Shown here piece by piece: positions 1-13,584 of a stretch of 64,000 bases of DNA. Each line of letters opens with the position of its first letter. Position 1 is the stretch's first letter. Below the pieces are notes generated by a model. That model saw only the letters and a list, made by a program, of their open reading frames with translations. It was not told the origin of the DNA and did not search any database. The DNA comes from Hydractinia symbiolongicarpus (Eukaryota; Cnidaria; Hydrozoa; Anthoathecata; Hydractiniidae): NCBI RefSeq assembly GCF_029227915.1, contig NC_079885.1, positions 2,666,001 to 2,730,000 on the forward strand, read 5' to 3'. The position numbers and the translations under genes are program-made.

Positions 1-2640
1 ATTCACAGAGTACTTTCTTTGTATACATTCGACTATACGGGACAAGCCCGGGATTTACGGTAAATCGCGGGTTTTCGTTTGCCGGTGATTAAACCTCTTT
101 CATTAATCGTCTCATTAAAAATGAAAACATTTTGGAAAACTACAAGTCTCATTCGTTCTAATGGTGCAGAAATAACTTAAAAAATCGTTCGGGAAATCAG
201 TTTACTCCTTGGGTACTTTCTTTATATACATTCAACTATACGGGCCAAGCCCGGGATTTACGGGAAATCGCGGGTTTTCGTTTGCCGGCGATTAAACTTC
301 TTTTATTCAGTGTCTCATCAAAAATGAAAACATTTTTGAAAACTACAAGTCTCATGCGTTTTAGTGGTGAAAAAGAAATTTAAAAAATCATTCGGGAAAT
401 GAGTTTACTCCCTGGGTACTTTCTTTGTATACATTCGACTACACGGGCCAAGCCCGGGATTTAGGGGAAATCGCTGGTTTTCGTTTTCCGGCGATTAAAC
501 CTCTTTCATTAAGCGTCTCATCAAAAATGAAAACATTTTTGAAGACTACAAGTCTCATGCGTTTTAGTGGTGAAAAAATAATTTAAAAAATCGTTCGGGA
601 AATGAGTTTACTCTGTGGGTACTTTCTTTGTATACTTTTGACTATACGGGCCGAGTCCGGGGTTTACCGGAAACGGCGGGTTTTCGTTTGCCGGCGAATA
701 AACTCCTTTTATTCAGCGTCTCATCAAAAATGAAAACATTTTTGAAAACTACAAGTCTCATGCGTTTTAGTGGTGGAAAAAAAATTTAAAAAATCATTCG
801 GGAAATGAGTGAACTCCCTGGGTACTTTCTTTGTATACTTTTGACTATACGGGCCAAGCCTGTGATTTACGGGAAAAGGCGGGTTTTCGTTTGCCGGCGA
901 TTAAACTTCTTTTATTCAGTGTCTCATCAAAAATGAAAACATTTTTGAAAACTACAAGTGTCATGCGTTTTAGTGGTGAAAAGATGATTTAAAAAATCGT
1001 TTTGGAAATGAGTTTACTCACAGGGTACTTTCTTTGTATACATTCGACTATACGGGCCAAGCCCGGGATTTACGGGAAATCGCGGGTTTTCGTTTGCCGG
1101 CGATTAAACCACTTTCATTAAGCGTCTCATCAAAAATGAAAACATTTCTGAAAACTACAAGTCTCATACGTTTTAGTGGTGAAAAAATAATTTAAAAAAT
1201 CGTTCGGGAGATGAGTTTACTCCCTGGGTACTTTTGTTTGTATACTTTTGACTATACGGGCCAAGACCGGGATTTACGTGAAATCGCCGGTTTTCGTTTG
1301 CCAGCGATTAAACTTCTTTTATTTAGCGTCTCATCAAAAATGAAAACATTTTTGAAAACTACAAGTCTTATGCGTTTTAGTGGTGAAGAAATAATTTAAA
1401 AAATCGTTTGGGAAATGAGTTTACTCCCTGGGTACTTTCTTCGTATACTTTTGACTATACGGGCCGAGTCCGGGAGTTTCGGGAAGTCGCGGGTTGTCGT
1501 TTGCCGGCGATTAAACTTCTTTTATCCAGCGTCTCATCAAAAATGAAAACATTTTTAAAAACTACAAGTCTCATGGGCTTTAGTGGTGAAATAATAATTT
1601 CAAAAATCGTTCGCGAAATGAGTTTACTCCCTGGGTACTTTTTTTGTATACTTTTGTCTTTACAGGCCGAGTCCGGGATTTACGGGAAATCGCAGATTTT
1701 CGTTTGCCGGCGATTAAACTTCTTTTATTCAGCGTCTCATCAAAAATGAAAACATTTTTGAAAACTACAAGTCTCATGCGTTTTAGTGGTGAAAAAATAA
1801 TATAAAAAATCGTTCGGGAAATGAGTGAACTCCCTGGGTACTTTCTTTGTATACTTTTGACTATACGGGCCAAGCCCGGGATTTACGGGAAAAGGCGGGT
1901 TTTCGTTTGCCGGCGATTAAACTTCTTTTATTCAGCGTCTCATCAAAAATGAAAACATTTTTGAAAACTACAAGTCTCATGCGTTTTAGTGGTGAAAAGA
2001 TAATTTAAAAAATCGTTTTGCAAATGAGTTTACTCACAGGGTACTTTCTTTGTATACATTCGACTATACGGGCCAAGCCCGGGATTTACGGGAAATCGCA
2101 GGTTTTCGTTTGCCGGCGATTAAACCACTTTCATTAAGCGTCTCATCAAAAATGAAAACATTTCTGAAAACTACAAGTCTCATACGTTTTAGTGGTGAAA
2201 AAATAATTTAAAAAATTGTTCGGGAAATGAGTTTACTCCCTGGGTACTTTTGTTTGTATACTTTTGACTATACGAGTCGAGTCCGGGATTTACGGGAAGT
2301 CGCGGGTTTTTGTTTGCCGGCGATTAAACTTCTTTTATACAGCGTCTCATCAAAAATGAAAACATTTTTAAAAACTACAAGTCTCATGCGTTTTAGTGGT
2401 GAAATAATAATTTAAAAAATCGTTCGGGAAATGAGTTTACACCCTGGGTACTTTCCTTGTATACTTTTGACTACACGGGCCGAGTCCGGGATTTACGGGA
2501 AATCGCAGGTTTTCGTTTGCCGGCGATTAAACTTCTTTTATTCAGCGTCTCATCAAAAATGAAAACATTTTTGAAAACTACAAGTCTCATGCGTTTTAGT
2601 GGTGAAATAATAATTTAAAAAATCGTTCGGGAAATGAGTT
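1..2640 (+). repeat. 3.45 kb duplication, left copy
   Basis: Base 1 (attcacagagtac) corresponds to base 3454, an offset of 3453 bp (17 monomers). Private variants such as cggtaaatcgcggg, tctaatggtgcag and cgttttgcaaatg occur in both copies. Between about 1,115 and 1,900 the register slips by one monomer and then returns. Correspondence ends near 2,640. Confidence 0.85.
1435..1738 (+). repeat. Monomer pair with ttcgtatac and ctttacaggcc variants
   Basis: This pair is marked by ttcgtatacttttgac, gggagtttcggg, cgggttgtcg and tttgtctttacaggcc. It recurs near 2,654 (offset 1,219 bp, six monomers plus 1) and again near 4,684 within the right copy of the 3.45 kb duplication. Confidence 0.8.
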
Positions 2641-2653
2641 TACTCCCTGGGTA

Positions 2654-2957
2654 CTTTCTTCGTATACTTTTGACTATACGGGCCGAGTCCGGGAGTTTCG
2701 GGAAGTCGCGGGTTGTCGTTTGCCGGCGATTAAACTTCTTTTATCCAGCGTCTCATCAAAAATGAAAACATTTTTAAAAACTACAAGTCTCATGGGCTTT
2801 AGTGGTGAAATAATAATTTCAAAAATCGTTCGCGAAATGAGTTTACTCCCTGGGTACTTTTTTTGTATACTTTTGTCTTTACAGGCCGAGTCCGGGATTT
2901 ACGGGAAATCGCAGATTTTCGTTTGCCGGCGATTAAACTTCTTTTATTCAGCGTCTA
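2654..2957 (+). repeat. Second copy of the ttcgtatac monomer pair
   Basis: It shares the variants listed for 1,435-1,738, 1,219 bp further on. It ends with gcgtctaatc in place of gcgtctcatc. Confidence 0.8.
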
Positions 2958-3453
2958 ATCAAAAATGAAAACATTTTTAAAAACTACAAGTCTTATGCGT
3001 TTTAGTGGTGAAAAAATAATTTAAAAAATCGTTCAGGAAATGAGTTTACTCACAGGGTACTTTCTTTGTATACATTCGACTATACGGGCCAAGCCCGGGA
3101 TTTGCGGGAAATCGCGGGTTTTCGTTTGCCGGCGATTAGACCTCTTTCATTAAGCGTCCCATCAAAAATGAAAACATTTTTGAAAACTACAAGTCTCATG
3201 CGTTTTAGTGGTGAAAAGATAATTTAAAAAATCGTTCTGGAAATGAGTTTACTCCCTGGGTATTTTTTTTGTATACCTTTGACTATACGGGCCGAGTCTG
3301 GGATTTACGGGAAATCGCAGGTTTTCGTTTGCCGGCGATTAAACTTCTTTTATTCAGCGTCTCATAAAAAATGAAAACATTTTTGAAAACTACAAGTCTC
3401 ATGCGTTTTAGTGGTGAAAAGGTAATTTAAAAACTCGTTCTGGAAATGAGTTT

Positions 3454-6095
3454 ATTCACAGAGTACTTTCTTTGTATACATTCGACTATACGGGACAAGC
3501 CCGGGATTTACGGTAAATCGCGGGTTTTCGTTTGCCGGTGATTAAACCTCTTTCATTAATCGTCTCATTAAAAATGAAAACATTTTGGAAAACTACAAGT
3601 CTCATTCGTTCTAATGGTGCAGAAATAACTTAAAAAATCGTTCGGGAAATCAGTTTACTCCTTGGGTACTTTCTTTATATACATTCAACTATACGGGCCA
3701 AGCCCGGGATTTACGGGAAATCGCGGGTTTTCGTTTGCCGGCGATTAAACTTCTTTTATTCAGTGTCTCATCAAAAATGAAAACATTTTTGAAAACTACA
3801 AGTCTCATGCGTTTTAGTGGTGAAAAAGAAATTTAAAAAATCATTCGGGAAATGAGTTTACTCCCTGGGTACTTTCTTTGTATACATTCGACTACACGGG
3901 CCAAGCCCGGGATTTAGGGGAAATCGCTGGTTTTCGTTTTCCGGCGATTAAACCTCTTTCATTAAGCGTCTCATCAAAAATGAAAACATTTTTGAAGACT
4001 ACAAGTCTCATGCGTTTTAGTGGTGAAAAAATAATTTAAAAAATCGTTCGGGAAATGAGTTTACTCTGTGGGTACTTTCTTTGTATACTTTTGACTATAC
4101 GGGCCGAGTCCGGGGTTTACCGGAAACGGCGGGTTTTCGTTTGCCGGCGATTAAACTCCTTTTATTCAGCGTCTCATCAAAAATGAAAACATTTTTGAAA
4201 ACTACAAGTCTCATGCGTTTTAGTGGTGGAAAAAAAATTTAAAAAATCATTCGGGAAATGAGTGAACTCTCTGGGTACTTTCTTTGTATACTTTTGACTA
4301 TACGGGCCAAGCCCGTGATTTACGGGAAAAGGCGGGTTTTCGTTTGCCGGCGATTAAACTTCTTTTATTCAGTGTCTCATCAAAAATGAAAACATTTTTG
4401 AAAACTACAAGTGTCATGCGTTTTAGTGGTGAAAAGATGATTTAAAAAATCGTTTTGGAAATGAGTTTACTCACAGGGTACTTTCTTTGTATACATTCGA
4501 CTATACGGGCCAAGCCCGGGATTTACGTGAAATCGCGGGTTTTCGTTTGCCGGCGATTAAACCACTTTCATTAAGCGTCTCATCAAAAATGAAAACATTT
4601 TTGAAAACTACAAGTCTTATGCGTTTTAGTGGTGAAGAAATAATTTAAAAAATCGTTTGGGAAATGAGTTTACTCCCTGGGTACTTTCTTCGTATACTTT
4701 TGACTATACGGGCCGAGTCCGGGAGTTTCGGGAAGTCGCGGGTTGTCGTTTGCCGGCGATTAAACTTCTTTTATCCAGCGTCTCATCAAAAATGAAAACA
4801 TTTTTAAAAACTACAAGTCTCATGGGCTTTAGTGGTGAAATAATAATTTCAAAAATCGTTCGCGAAATGAGTTTACTCCCTGGGTACTTTTTTTTGTATA
4901 CTTTTGTCTTTACAGGCCGAGTCCGGGATTTACGGGAAATCGCAGATTTTCGTTTGCCGGCGATTAAACTTCTTTTATTCAGCGTCTCATCAAAAATGAA
5001 AACATTTTTAAAAACTACAAGTCTTATGCGTTTTAGTAGTGAAAAAAATAATTTAAAAAATCGTTCGGGAAATGAGTTTACTCCGTGGGTACTTTCTTTG
5101 TATACTTTTGACTATACGGGCCGAGTCCGGGGTTTACGGGAAACGGCGGGTTTTCGTTTGCCGACGATTAAACTCCTTTTATTCAGCGTCTCATCAAAAA
5201 TGAAAACATTTTTGAAAACTACAAGTCTCATGCGTTTTAGTGGTGAAAAAATAATATAAAAAATCGTTCGGGAAATGAGTGAACTCCCTGGGTACTTTCT
5301 TTGTATACTTTTGACTATACGGGCCAAGCCCGGGATTTACGGGAAAAGGCGGGTTTTCGTTTGCCGGCGATTAAACTTCTTTTATTCAGCGTCTCGTCAA
5401 AAATGAAAACATTTTTGAAAACTACAAGTCTCATGCGTTTTAGTGGTGAAAAGATAATTTAAAAAATCGTTTTGCAAATGAGTTTACTCACAGGGTACTT
5501 TCTTTGTATACATTCGACTATACGGGCCAAGCCCGGGATTTACGGGAAATCGCAGGTTTTCGTTTGCCGGCGATTAAACCACTTTCATTAAGCGTCTCAT
5601 CAAAAATGAAAACATTTCTGAAAACTACAAGTCTCATACGTTTTAGTGGTGAAAAAATAATTTAAAAAATTGTTCGGGAAATGAGTTTACTCCCTGGGTA
5701 CTTTTGTTTGTATACTTTTGACTATACGAGTCGAGTCCGGGATTTACGGGAAGTCGCGGGTTTTTGTTTGCCGGCGATTAAACTTCTTTTATACAGCGTC
5801 TCATCAAAAATGAAAACATTTTTGAAAACTACAAGTCTCATGCGTTTTAGTGGTGAAATAATAATTTAAAAAATCGTTCGGGAAATGAGTTTACACCCTG
5901 GGTACTTTCCTTGTATACTTTTGACTACACGGGCCGAGTCCGGGATTTACGGGAAATCGCAGGTTTTCGTTTGCCGGCGATTAAACTTCTTTTATTCAGC
6001 GTCTCATCAAAAATGAAAACATTTTTGAAAACTACAAGTCTCATGCGTTTTAGTGGTGAAATAATAATTTAAAAAATCGTTCGGGAAATGAGTTT
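3454..6095 (+). repeat. 3.45 kb duplication, right copy
   Basis: This is the copy of 1-2,640. One monomer is missing near 4,580, where the accactttcatt monomer joins the gtcttatgcg one. A gggccgagtccggggtttac monomer is extra near 5,100, so the net offset returns to 3,454 bp. This fits a second round of unequal exchange or conversion after the duplication. Confidence 0.82.
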
Positions 6096-6249
6096 ACACC
6101 CTGGGTACTTTCTTTGTATACTTTTGACTTTACAGGCCGAGTCCGGGATTTACGGGAAATCGCAGGTTTTCCTTTGCCGGCGATTAAACTTCTTTTATTC
6201 AGCGTCTCATCAAAAATGAAAACAAGTTTGAAGACTACATGTCTCATGC

Positions 6250-6450
6250 GTTTTAGTGGTGAAAAAATAATTTAAAAAATCGTTCCGGAAATGAGTTTAC
6301 TCCCTGGGTACTTTCTTTGTATACTTTTGACTATACGGGCCAAGCCCGGGATTTACGTGAAATCGCAGGTTTTCGTTTGCCAGCGATTAAACTTCTTTTA
6401 TTTAGCGTCTCATCAAAAATGAAAACATTTTTGAAAACTACAAGTCTTAT
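6250..6450 (+). repeat. Dimer repeat (406 bp offset), left copy
   Basis: The variants cgttccggaaatg, gatttacgtgaaatcgcagg and gccagcgatt with tttatttagcg recur exactly 406 bp (two monomers) further on. Confidence 0.75.
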
Positions 6451-6655
6451 GCGTTTTAGTGGTGAAGAAATAATTTAAAAAATCGTTCTGGAAATGAGTT
6501 TACTCCCTGGGTACTTTCTTTGTATACTTTTGACTATACGGGCCAAGCCTGGAATTTACGGGAAATCGCAGGTTTTCATTTGCCGGCGATTAAACCTCTT
6601 TCATTAAGCGTCTCATCAAAAATGAAAAAAAGTTTGAAGACTACAAGTCTCATGC

Positions 6656-6856
6656 GTTTTAGTGGTGAAAAAATAATTTAAAAAATCGTTCCGGAAATGA
6701 GTTTACTCCCTGGGTACTTTCTTTGTATACTTTTGACTATACGGGCCAAGCCCGGGATTTACGTGAAATCGCAGGTTTTCGTTTGCCAGCGATTAAACTT
6801 CTTTTATTTAGCGTCTCATCAAAAATGAAAACATTTTTAAAAACTACAAGTATCAT
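6656..6856 (+). repeat. Dimer repeat (406 bp offset), right copy
   Basis: This copy matches 6,250-6,450 through cgttccggaaatg (starting 6,687) and the downstream gatttacgtg and tttatttagcg variants. It then diverges into an agtatcatgggc monomer. Confidence 0.75.
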
Positions 6857-8792
6857 GGGCTTTAGTGGTGTAATAATAATTTCAAAAATCGTTCGCGAAA
6901 TGAGTTTACTCCCTGGCTACTTTTTTTGTACACTTTTGACTTTACAGGCAGAGTCCGGGATTTATGGGAAATCGCAGGTTTTCGTTTGCCTGCGATTAAA
7001 CTTCTTTTATTCAGCGTCTCATCAAAAATGAAAACTTTTTTAAAAATTACAAGCCTCATGCGTTTTAGTGGTGAAAAAATAATTTAAAAAATCGTTCGCG
7101 AAATGAGTTTACTCCCTGGCTACTTTTTTTGTATACTTTTGACTTTACAGGCAGAGTCCGCGATGTACGGGAAATCGCAGGTTTTCGTTTGCCTGCGATT
7201 AAACTTCTTTTATTCAGCGTCTCATCAAAAATGAAAACATTTTTAAAAATTACAAGTCTCATGCGTTTTAGTGGTGAAAAAATAATTTAAAAAATCGTTC
7301 GGGAAATGAGTTTACTCCCTGGGTACTTTCTTTGTATACTTTTGACTATACGGGCCGAGTCTGGGATTTACGGCAAATCACAGGTTTTCGTTTGCCGGCG
7401 ATTAGACTTCTTTTATTCAGCGTCTCATCAAAAATGAAAACATTTTTGAAAACTACAAGTCTCATGCGTTTTAGTGGTGAAATAATAATTTAAAAAATCG
7501 TTCGGGAAATGAGTTTACACCCTGGGTACTTTCTTTGTATACTTTTGACTTTACAGGCCGAGTCCGGGATTTACGGGAAATCGCAGGTTTTCCTTTGCCG
7601 GCGACTAAACTTATTTTATTCAGCGTCTCATCAAAAATGAAAACAAGTTTGAAGACTACAAGTCTCATGCATTTTAGTGGTGAAAAAATAATTTAAAAAA
7701 TCGTTCGAGAAATGAGTTTACTCCGTGGGTACTTTCTTTGTATACTTTTGACTATATGGGCCGAGTCCGGGGTTTACGGGAAACGGCGGGTTTTCGTTTG
7801 CCGGCGATTAAACTCCTTTTATTCAGCGTCTCATCAAAAATGAAAACATTTTTGAAAACTACAAGTCTCATGCGTTTTAGTGGTGAAAAAAAATTTAAAA
7901 AATCATTCGGGAAATGAGTTTACTCCCTGGGTACTTTCTTTGTATACATTCGACTACACGGGCCAAGCCCGGGATTTAGGGGAAATCGCTGGTTTTCGTT
8001 TTCCGGCGATTAAACCTCTTTCATTAAGCGTCTCATCAAAAATGAAAACATTTTTGAAAACTACAAGTCTCATGCGTTTTAGTGGTGAAAAAATAATATA
8101 AAAAATCGTTCGGGAAATGAGTTTACTCCCTGGGTACTTTTGTTTGTATACTTTTGACTATACGGGCCGAGTCCGGGATTTACGGGAAGTCGCGCGTTTT
8201 CGTTTGCTGGCGATTAAACTTCTTTTATACAGCGTCTCATCAGAAATGAAAACATTTTTAAAAACTACAACTCTCATGGGCTTTAGTGGTGAAATAATAA
8301 TCTAAAAAATCGTTCGGGAAATGAGTTTACACCCTGGGTACTTTCTTTGTATACTTTTGACTATACGGGCCGAGTCTGGGATTTACGGGAAATCGCAGGT
8401 TTTCGTTTGCCGGCGATTAAACTTCTTTTATTCAGCGTCTCATCAAAAATGGAAACATTTTCGAAAACTACAAGTCTCATGCGTTTTAGTGGTGAAAAAA
8501 TAATTTAAAAAATCGTTCGGGAAATGAGTTTACTCCCTGGGTACTTTCTTTGTATACTTTTGACTATACGGGCCAAGCCCGGGATTTACGGGAAATCGCG
8601 GGTTTTCGTTTGCCAGCGATTAAACTCCTTTTATTCAGCGTCTCATCAAAAATGAAAACATTTTTGAAAACTACAAGTCTCATGCGTTTTAGTGGTGAAA
8701 AGAGAATTCAAAAATCGTTTTGGAAATGAGTTTACTCCCTGGGTACTTTCTTTGTATACATTCGACTGCACGGGCCAAGCCCAGGATTTAGG

Positions 8793-9402
8793 GGAAATCG
8801 CTGGTTTTCGTTTTCCTGTCGATTGAATCTCTTTCATTAAGCGTCTCATCAAAAATGAAAACATTTTTGAAAACTACAAGTCTCATGCGTTTTAGTGGTG
8901 AAAAAATAATATAAAAAATCGTTCGGGAAATGAGTTTACTCCCTGGGTACTTTCTTTGTATACTTTTGACTATACGGGCTAAGCCCGGGATTTACGGGAA
9001 ATGGCGGGTTTTCCTTTGCCGGGGATTAAACTTCTTTTATTCAGTGTCTCATCAAAAATGAAAACATTTCTGAAAACTACAAGTCTCATACGTTTTAGTG
9101 GTGAAAAGATAATTTAAAAAATCGTTCTGGAAATGAGTTTACTCACAGGGTACTTTCTTTGTATACATTCGACTATACGGGACAAGCCCGGGATTTACGG
9201 GAAATCGCGGGTTTTCGTTTGCCGGCGATTAAACCTCTTTCACTAAGCGTCTCATTAAAAATGAAAACATTTTTGAAAACTACAAGTCTCATTCGTTCTA
9301 GTGGTGCAGAAATAATTTGAAAAATCGTTCGGGAAATTAGTTTACTCCTTGGGTACTTTCTTTATATACATTCAACTATACGGGCCAAGCCCGGGATTTA
9401 CG
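8793..9402 (+). repeat. Trimer HOR, copy 1 (610 bp)
   Basis: It carries the rare ttttcctgtcgatt variant (8,811), tatacgggctaagcccggg, ccggggattaaa, gggacaagcccggg and the attcgttctagtggtgcag monomer. All are repeated 610 bp downstream. Confidence 0.82.
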
Positions 9403-10020
9403 GGAAATCGCTGGTTTTCGTTTTCCTGTCGATTAAACCTCTTTCATTAAGCGTCTCATCAAAAATGAAAACATTTTTGAAAACTACAAGTCTCATGCGT
9501 TTTAGTGGTGAAAAAATAATATAAAAAATCGTTCGGGAAATGAGTTTACTCCCTGGGTACTTTCTTTGTATACTTTTGACTATACGGGCTAAGCCCGGGA
9601 TTTACGGGAAATGGCGGGTTTTCCTTTGCCGGGGATTAAACTTCTTTTATTCAGTGTCTCATCAAAAATGAAAACATTTCTGAAAACTACAAGTCTCATA
9701 CGTTTTAGTGGTGAAAAGATAATTTAAAAAATCGTTCTGGAAATGAGTTTACTCACAGGGTACTTTCTTTGTATACATTCGACTATACGGGACAAGCCCG
9801 GGATTTACGGGAAATCGCGGGTTTTCGTTTGCCGGCGATTAAACCTCTTTCACTAAGCGTCTCATTAAAAATGAAAACATTTTTGAAAACTACAAGTCTC
9901 ATTCGTTCTAGTGGTGCAGAAATAATTTGAAAAATCGTTCGGGAAATTAGTTTACTCCTTGGGTACTTTCTTTATATACATTCAACTATACGGACCAAGC
10001 CCGGGATTTACGGGAAATCG
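9403..10020 (+). repeat. Trimer HOR, copy 2 (610 bp)
   Basis: Every marker of 8,793-9,402 recurs here at +610 bp, including ttttcctgtcgatt at 9,421. The match ends where ctggttttcg gives way to cgggttttcg. Confidence 0.82.
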
Positions 10021-10344
10021 CGGGTTTTCGTTTGCCGGCGAGTAAACTTCTTTTATTCAGCGTCTCATCAAAAATGAAAACAAGTTTAAAAACTACAAGT
10101 CTCATGCGTTTTAGTGGTGAGAAAATAATTTAAAAAATCGTTCGGGAAATGAGTTAACTCCCTGGGTACTTTCTTTGTATGCTTTTGACTATACGGGCCA
10201 AGCCCGGGATTTACGGGAAATCGCGGGTTTTCGTTTGCCGGCGATTAAACTTCTTTTATTCAGCGTCTCATGAAAAATGAAAACAATTTTAAAAACTACA
10301 AGTCTTATGCGTTTTAGTGGTGAAAAAATAATTTAAGAAATCGT

Positions 10345-10900
10345 TCTGGAAATGAGTTTACTCACAGGGAACTTTCTTTGTATACATTCGACTATACGGG
10401 ACAAGCCCGGGATTTACGGGAAATCGCGGGTTTTCGTTTGCCAGCGATTAAACCTCTTTCACTAAGCGTCTCATTAAAAATGAAAACATTTTTAAAAACT
10501 ACAAGTCTCATTCGTTCTAGTGGTGCAGAAATAATTTGAAAAATCGTTCGGGAAATTAGTTTACTCCTTGGGTACTTTCTTTATATACATTCAACTATAC
10601 GGGACAAGCCCGGGATTTACGGGAAATCGCGGGTTTTCGTTTGCCGGCGATTAAAATCCTTTTATTCAGCGTCTCATCAAAAATGAAAACATTTTTGAAA
10701 ACTACAAGTCTCATGCGTTTTAGTGGTGAAAAGAGAATTCAAAAAATCGTTTTGGAAATGAGTTTACTCCCTGGGTACTTTCTTTGTATACATTTGACTA
10801 CACGGGCCAAGCCCGGGATTTAGGGGAAATCGCTGGTTTTTGCTTTCCGGCGATTAAACCTCTTTCATTAAGCGTCTCATCAAAAATGAAAACATTTTTG
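10345..10900 (+). repeat. Trimer HOR, 609 bp offset, left copy
   Basis: Shared markers are ctcacagggaactttc (10,361), gattaaaatcctttt and agagaattcaaaaaatcg. They recur at +609 bp. Confidence 0.82.
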
Positions 10901-10953
10901 AAAACTACAAGTCTCATGCGTTTTAGTGGTGAAAAGATAATTTAAAAAATCGT

Positions 10954-11509
10954 TCTGGAAATGAGTTTACTCACAGGGAACTTTCTTTGTATACATTCGA
11001 CTATACAGGACAAGCCCGGGATTTACGGGAAATTGCGGGTTTTCGTTTGCCGGCGATTAAACCTCTTTCACTAAGCGTCTCATTAAAAATGAAAACATTT
11101 TTAAAAACTACAAGTCTCATTCGTTCTAGTGGTGCAGAAATAATTTGAAAAATCGTTCGGGAAATTAGTTTACTCCTTGGGTACTTTCTTTATATACATT
11201 CAACTATACGGGACAAGCCCGGGATTTACGGGAAATCGCGGGTTTTCGTTTGCCGGCGATTAAAATCCTTTTATTCAGCGTCTCATCAAAAATGAAAACA
11301 ATTTTGAAAACTACAAGTCTCATGCGTTTTAGTGGTGAAAAGAGAATTCAAAAAATCGTTTTGGAAATGAGTTTACTCCCTGGGTACTTTCTTTGTATAC
11401 ATTTGACTACACGGGCCAAGCCCGGGATTTAGGGGAAATCGCTGGTTTTCGTTTTCCGGCGATTAAACCTCTTTCATTAAGCGTCTCATCAAAAATGAAA
11501 ACATTTTGG
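10954..11509 (+). repeat. Trimer HOR, 609 bp offset, right copy
   Basis: It contains ctcacagggaactttc at 10,970 and the same gattaaaatcctttt and agagaattcaaa markers. Small differences include gaaaacaatttt for gaaaacattttt. Confidence 0.82.
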
Positions 11510-12975
11510 AAAACTACAAGTCTCATGCGTTTTAGTGGTGAAAAAATAATATAAAAAATCGTTCGGGAAATGAGTTTACTCCCTGGGTACTTTCTTTGTA
11601 TACTTTTGAATATACGGGCTAAGCCCGGGATTTACGGGAAATGGCGGGTTTTCCTTTGCCGGGAATTAAACTTCTTTTATTCAGTGTCTCATCAAAAATG
11701 AAAACATTTTCGAAAACTACAAGTCTCATGCGATTTAGTGGTGAAAAGATAATTTAAAAAATCGTTCTGGAAATGAGTTTACTCACAGGGTACTTTCTTT
11801 GTATACATTCGACTATACGGGACAAGCCCGAGATTTACAGGAAATCGCGGGTTTTCGTTTGCCGGCGATTAAACCTCTTTCACTAAGCGTCTCATTAAAA
11901 ATGAAAACATTTTTAAAAACTACAAGTCTCATTCGTTCTAGTGGTGCAGAAATAATTTGAAAAATCGTTCGGGAAATTAGTTTACTCCTTGGGTACTTTC
12001 TTTATATACATTCAACTATACGGGCCAAGCCCGGGATTTACGGGAAATTGCGGGTTTTCGTTTGCCGGCGATTAAACTTCTTTTATTCAGCGTCTCATCA
12101 AAAATGAAAACAAGTTTAAAAACTACAAGTCTCATGCGTTTTAGTGGTGAAAAAATAATTTAAAAAATCGTTCGGGAAATGAGTTTACTCCCTGGGTACT
12201 TTTATTTGTATGCTTTTGACTATACGGGCCAAGCCCGGGATTTACGGGAAATCGCGGGTTTTCGTTTGCCGGCGATTAAACTTCTTTTATTCAGCGTCTC
12301 ATGAAAAATGAAAACATTTTTAAAAACTACAAGTCTTATGCGTTTTAGTGGTGAAAAAATAAATTAAAAAATCGTTCTGGAAATGAGTTTACTCACAGGG
12401 AGCTTTCTTTGTATACACTCGACTATACGGGCCAAGCCTGGGATTTTGGGGAAATTGCGGGTTTTCGTTTGCCGGCGATTAAACCTCTTTCATTAAGCGT
12501 CTCATCAAAAATGAAAACATTTTTAAAAACTACAAGTCTCATGGGCTTTAGTGGTGAAATAATAATTTAAAAAATCGTTCGGGAAATGAGTTTACCTCCT
12601 GGGTACTTTCTTTGTATACTTTTGACTATACGGGCCAAGCCCGGATTTACGGGAAATGGCGGGTTTTCGTTTGCCGGCGATTAAACTTCTTTTAATCAGC
12701 GTCTCATCAAAAATGAAAACATTTTTGAAAACTACAAGTCTCATGGGTTTTAGTGGTTAAATAATAATTTAAAAAATCGTTCGGGAAATGAGTTTACTCC
12801 CTGGGTACTTTTTTTGTATACTTTTGACTTTACAGGCCGAGTCCGGGATTTTCGGGAAATCGCAGGTTTTCGTTTGCCGGCGATTAAACTTCTTTTATTC
12901 AGCGTCTCATCAAAAATGAAAACATTTTTGAAAACTACAAGTCTCATGCGTTTTAGTGGTGAAAAAATAATTTAA

Positions 12976-13584
12976 AATATCGTTCGGGAAATGAGTTTAC
13001 TCCCTGGGTACTTTCTTTGTATACTTTTGACTATACGGGCCGAGTCCGGGGTTTACGGAAAATGGCGGGTTTTCGTTTGCCGGCGATTAAACTCCTTTTA
13101 TTCAGCGTCTCATCAAAAATGAAAACATTTTTAAAAACTGCAAGTCTCATGCGTTTTAGTGGTGAAAAAATAATTTAAAAAATCGTTCGGGAAATGAGTT
13201 TACTCCCTGGGTACTTTCTTTGTATACTTTTGACTATACGGGCCGAGTCCGGGGTTTACGGGAAATGGCGGGTTTTCGTTTGCCGGCGATTAAACTCCTT
13301 TTATTCAGCGTCTCATCAAAAATGAAAACATTTTTAAAAACTACAAGTCTCATGGGCTTTAGTGGTGAAATAATAATTTAAAAAATCGTTCGGGAAATGA
13401 GTTTACTCCCTGGGTATTTTCTTTGTATACTTTTGACTATACGTGCCGAGTCTGGGACATACGGGAAATCGCAGGTTTTCGTTTGCCGGCGATTAAACTT
13501 CTTTTAATCAGCGTCTCATAAAAAATGAAAACATTTTTGAGAACGACAAGTCTCATGCGATTTAGTGGTGAAAAGATATTTTAA
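12976..13584 (+). repeat. Trimer HOR, 609 bp, left copy
   Basis: Markers are gtttacggaaaatggcggg, aaaactgcaagtctc, tatacgtgccgagtctggg and gggacatacggg, followed by gaacgacaagtctc. All recur at +609 bp. Confidence 0.85.

Noticed and set aside
9960-9990. TATA-box-like tttatatacattc as a promoter
   Set aside because: It is a class-specific variant of ctttgtatac repeated many times with no downstream gene. The resemblance is explained by A/T content.
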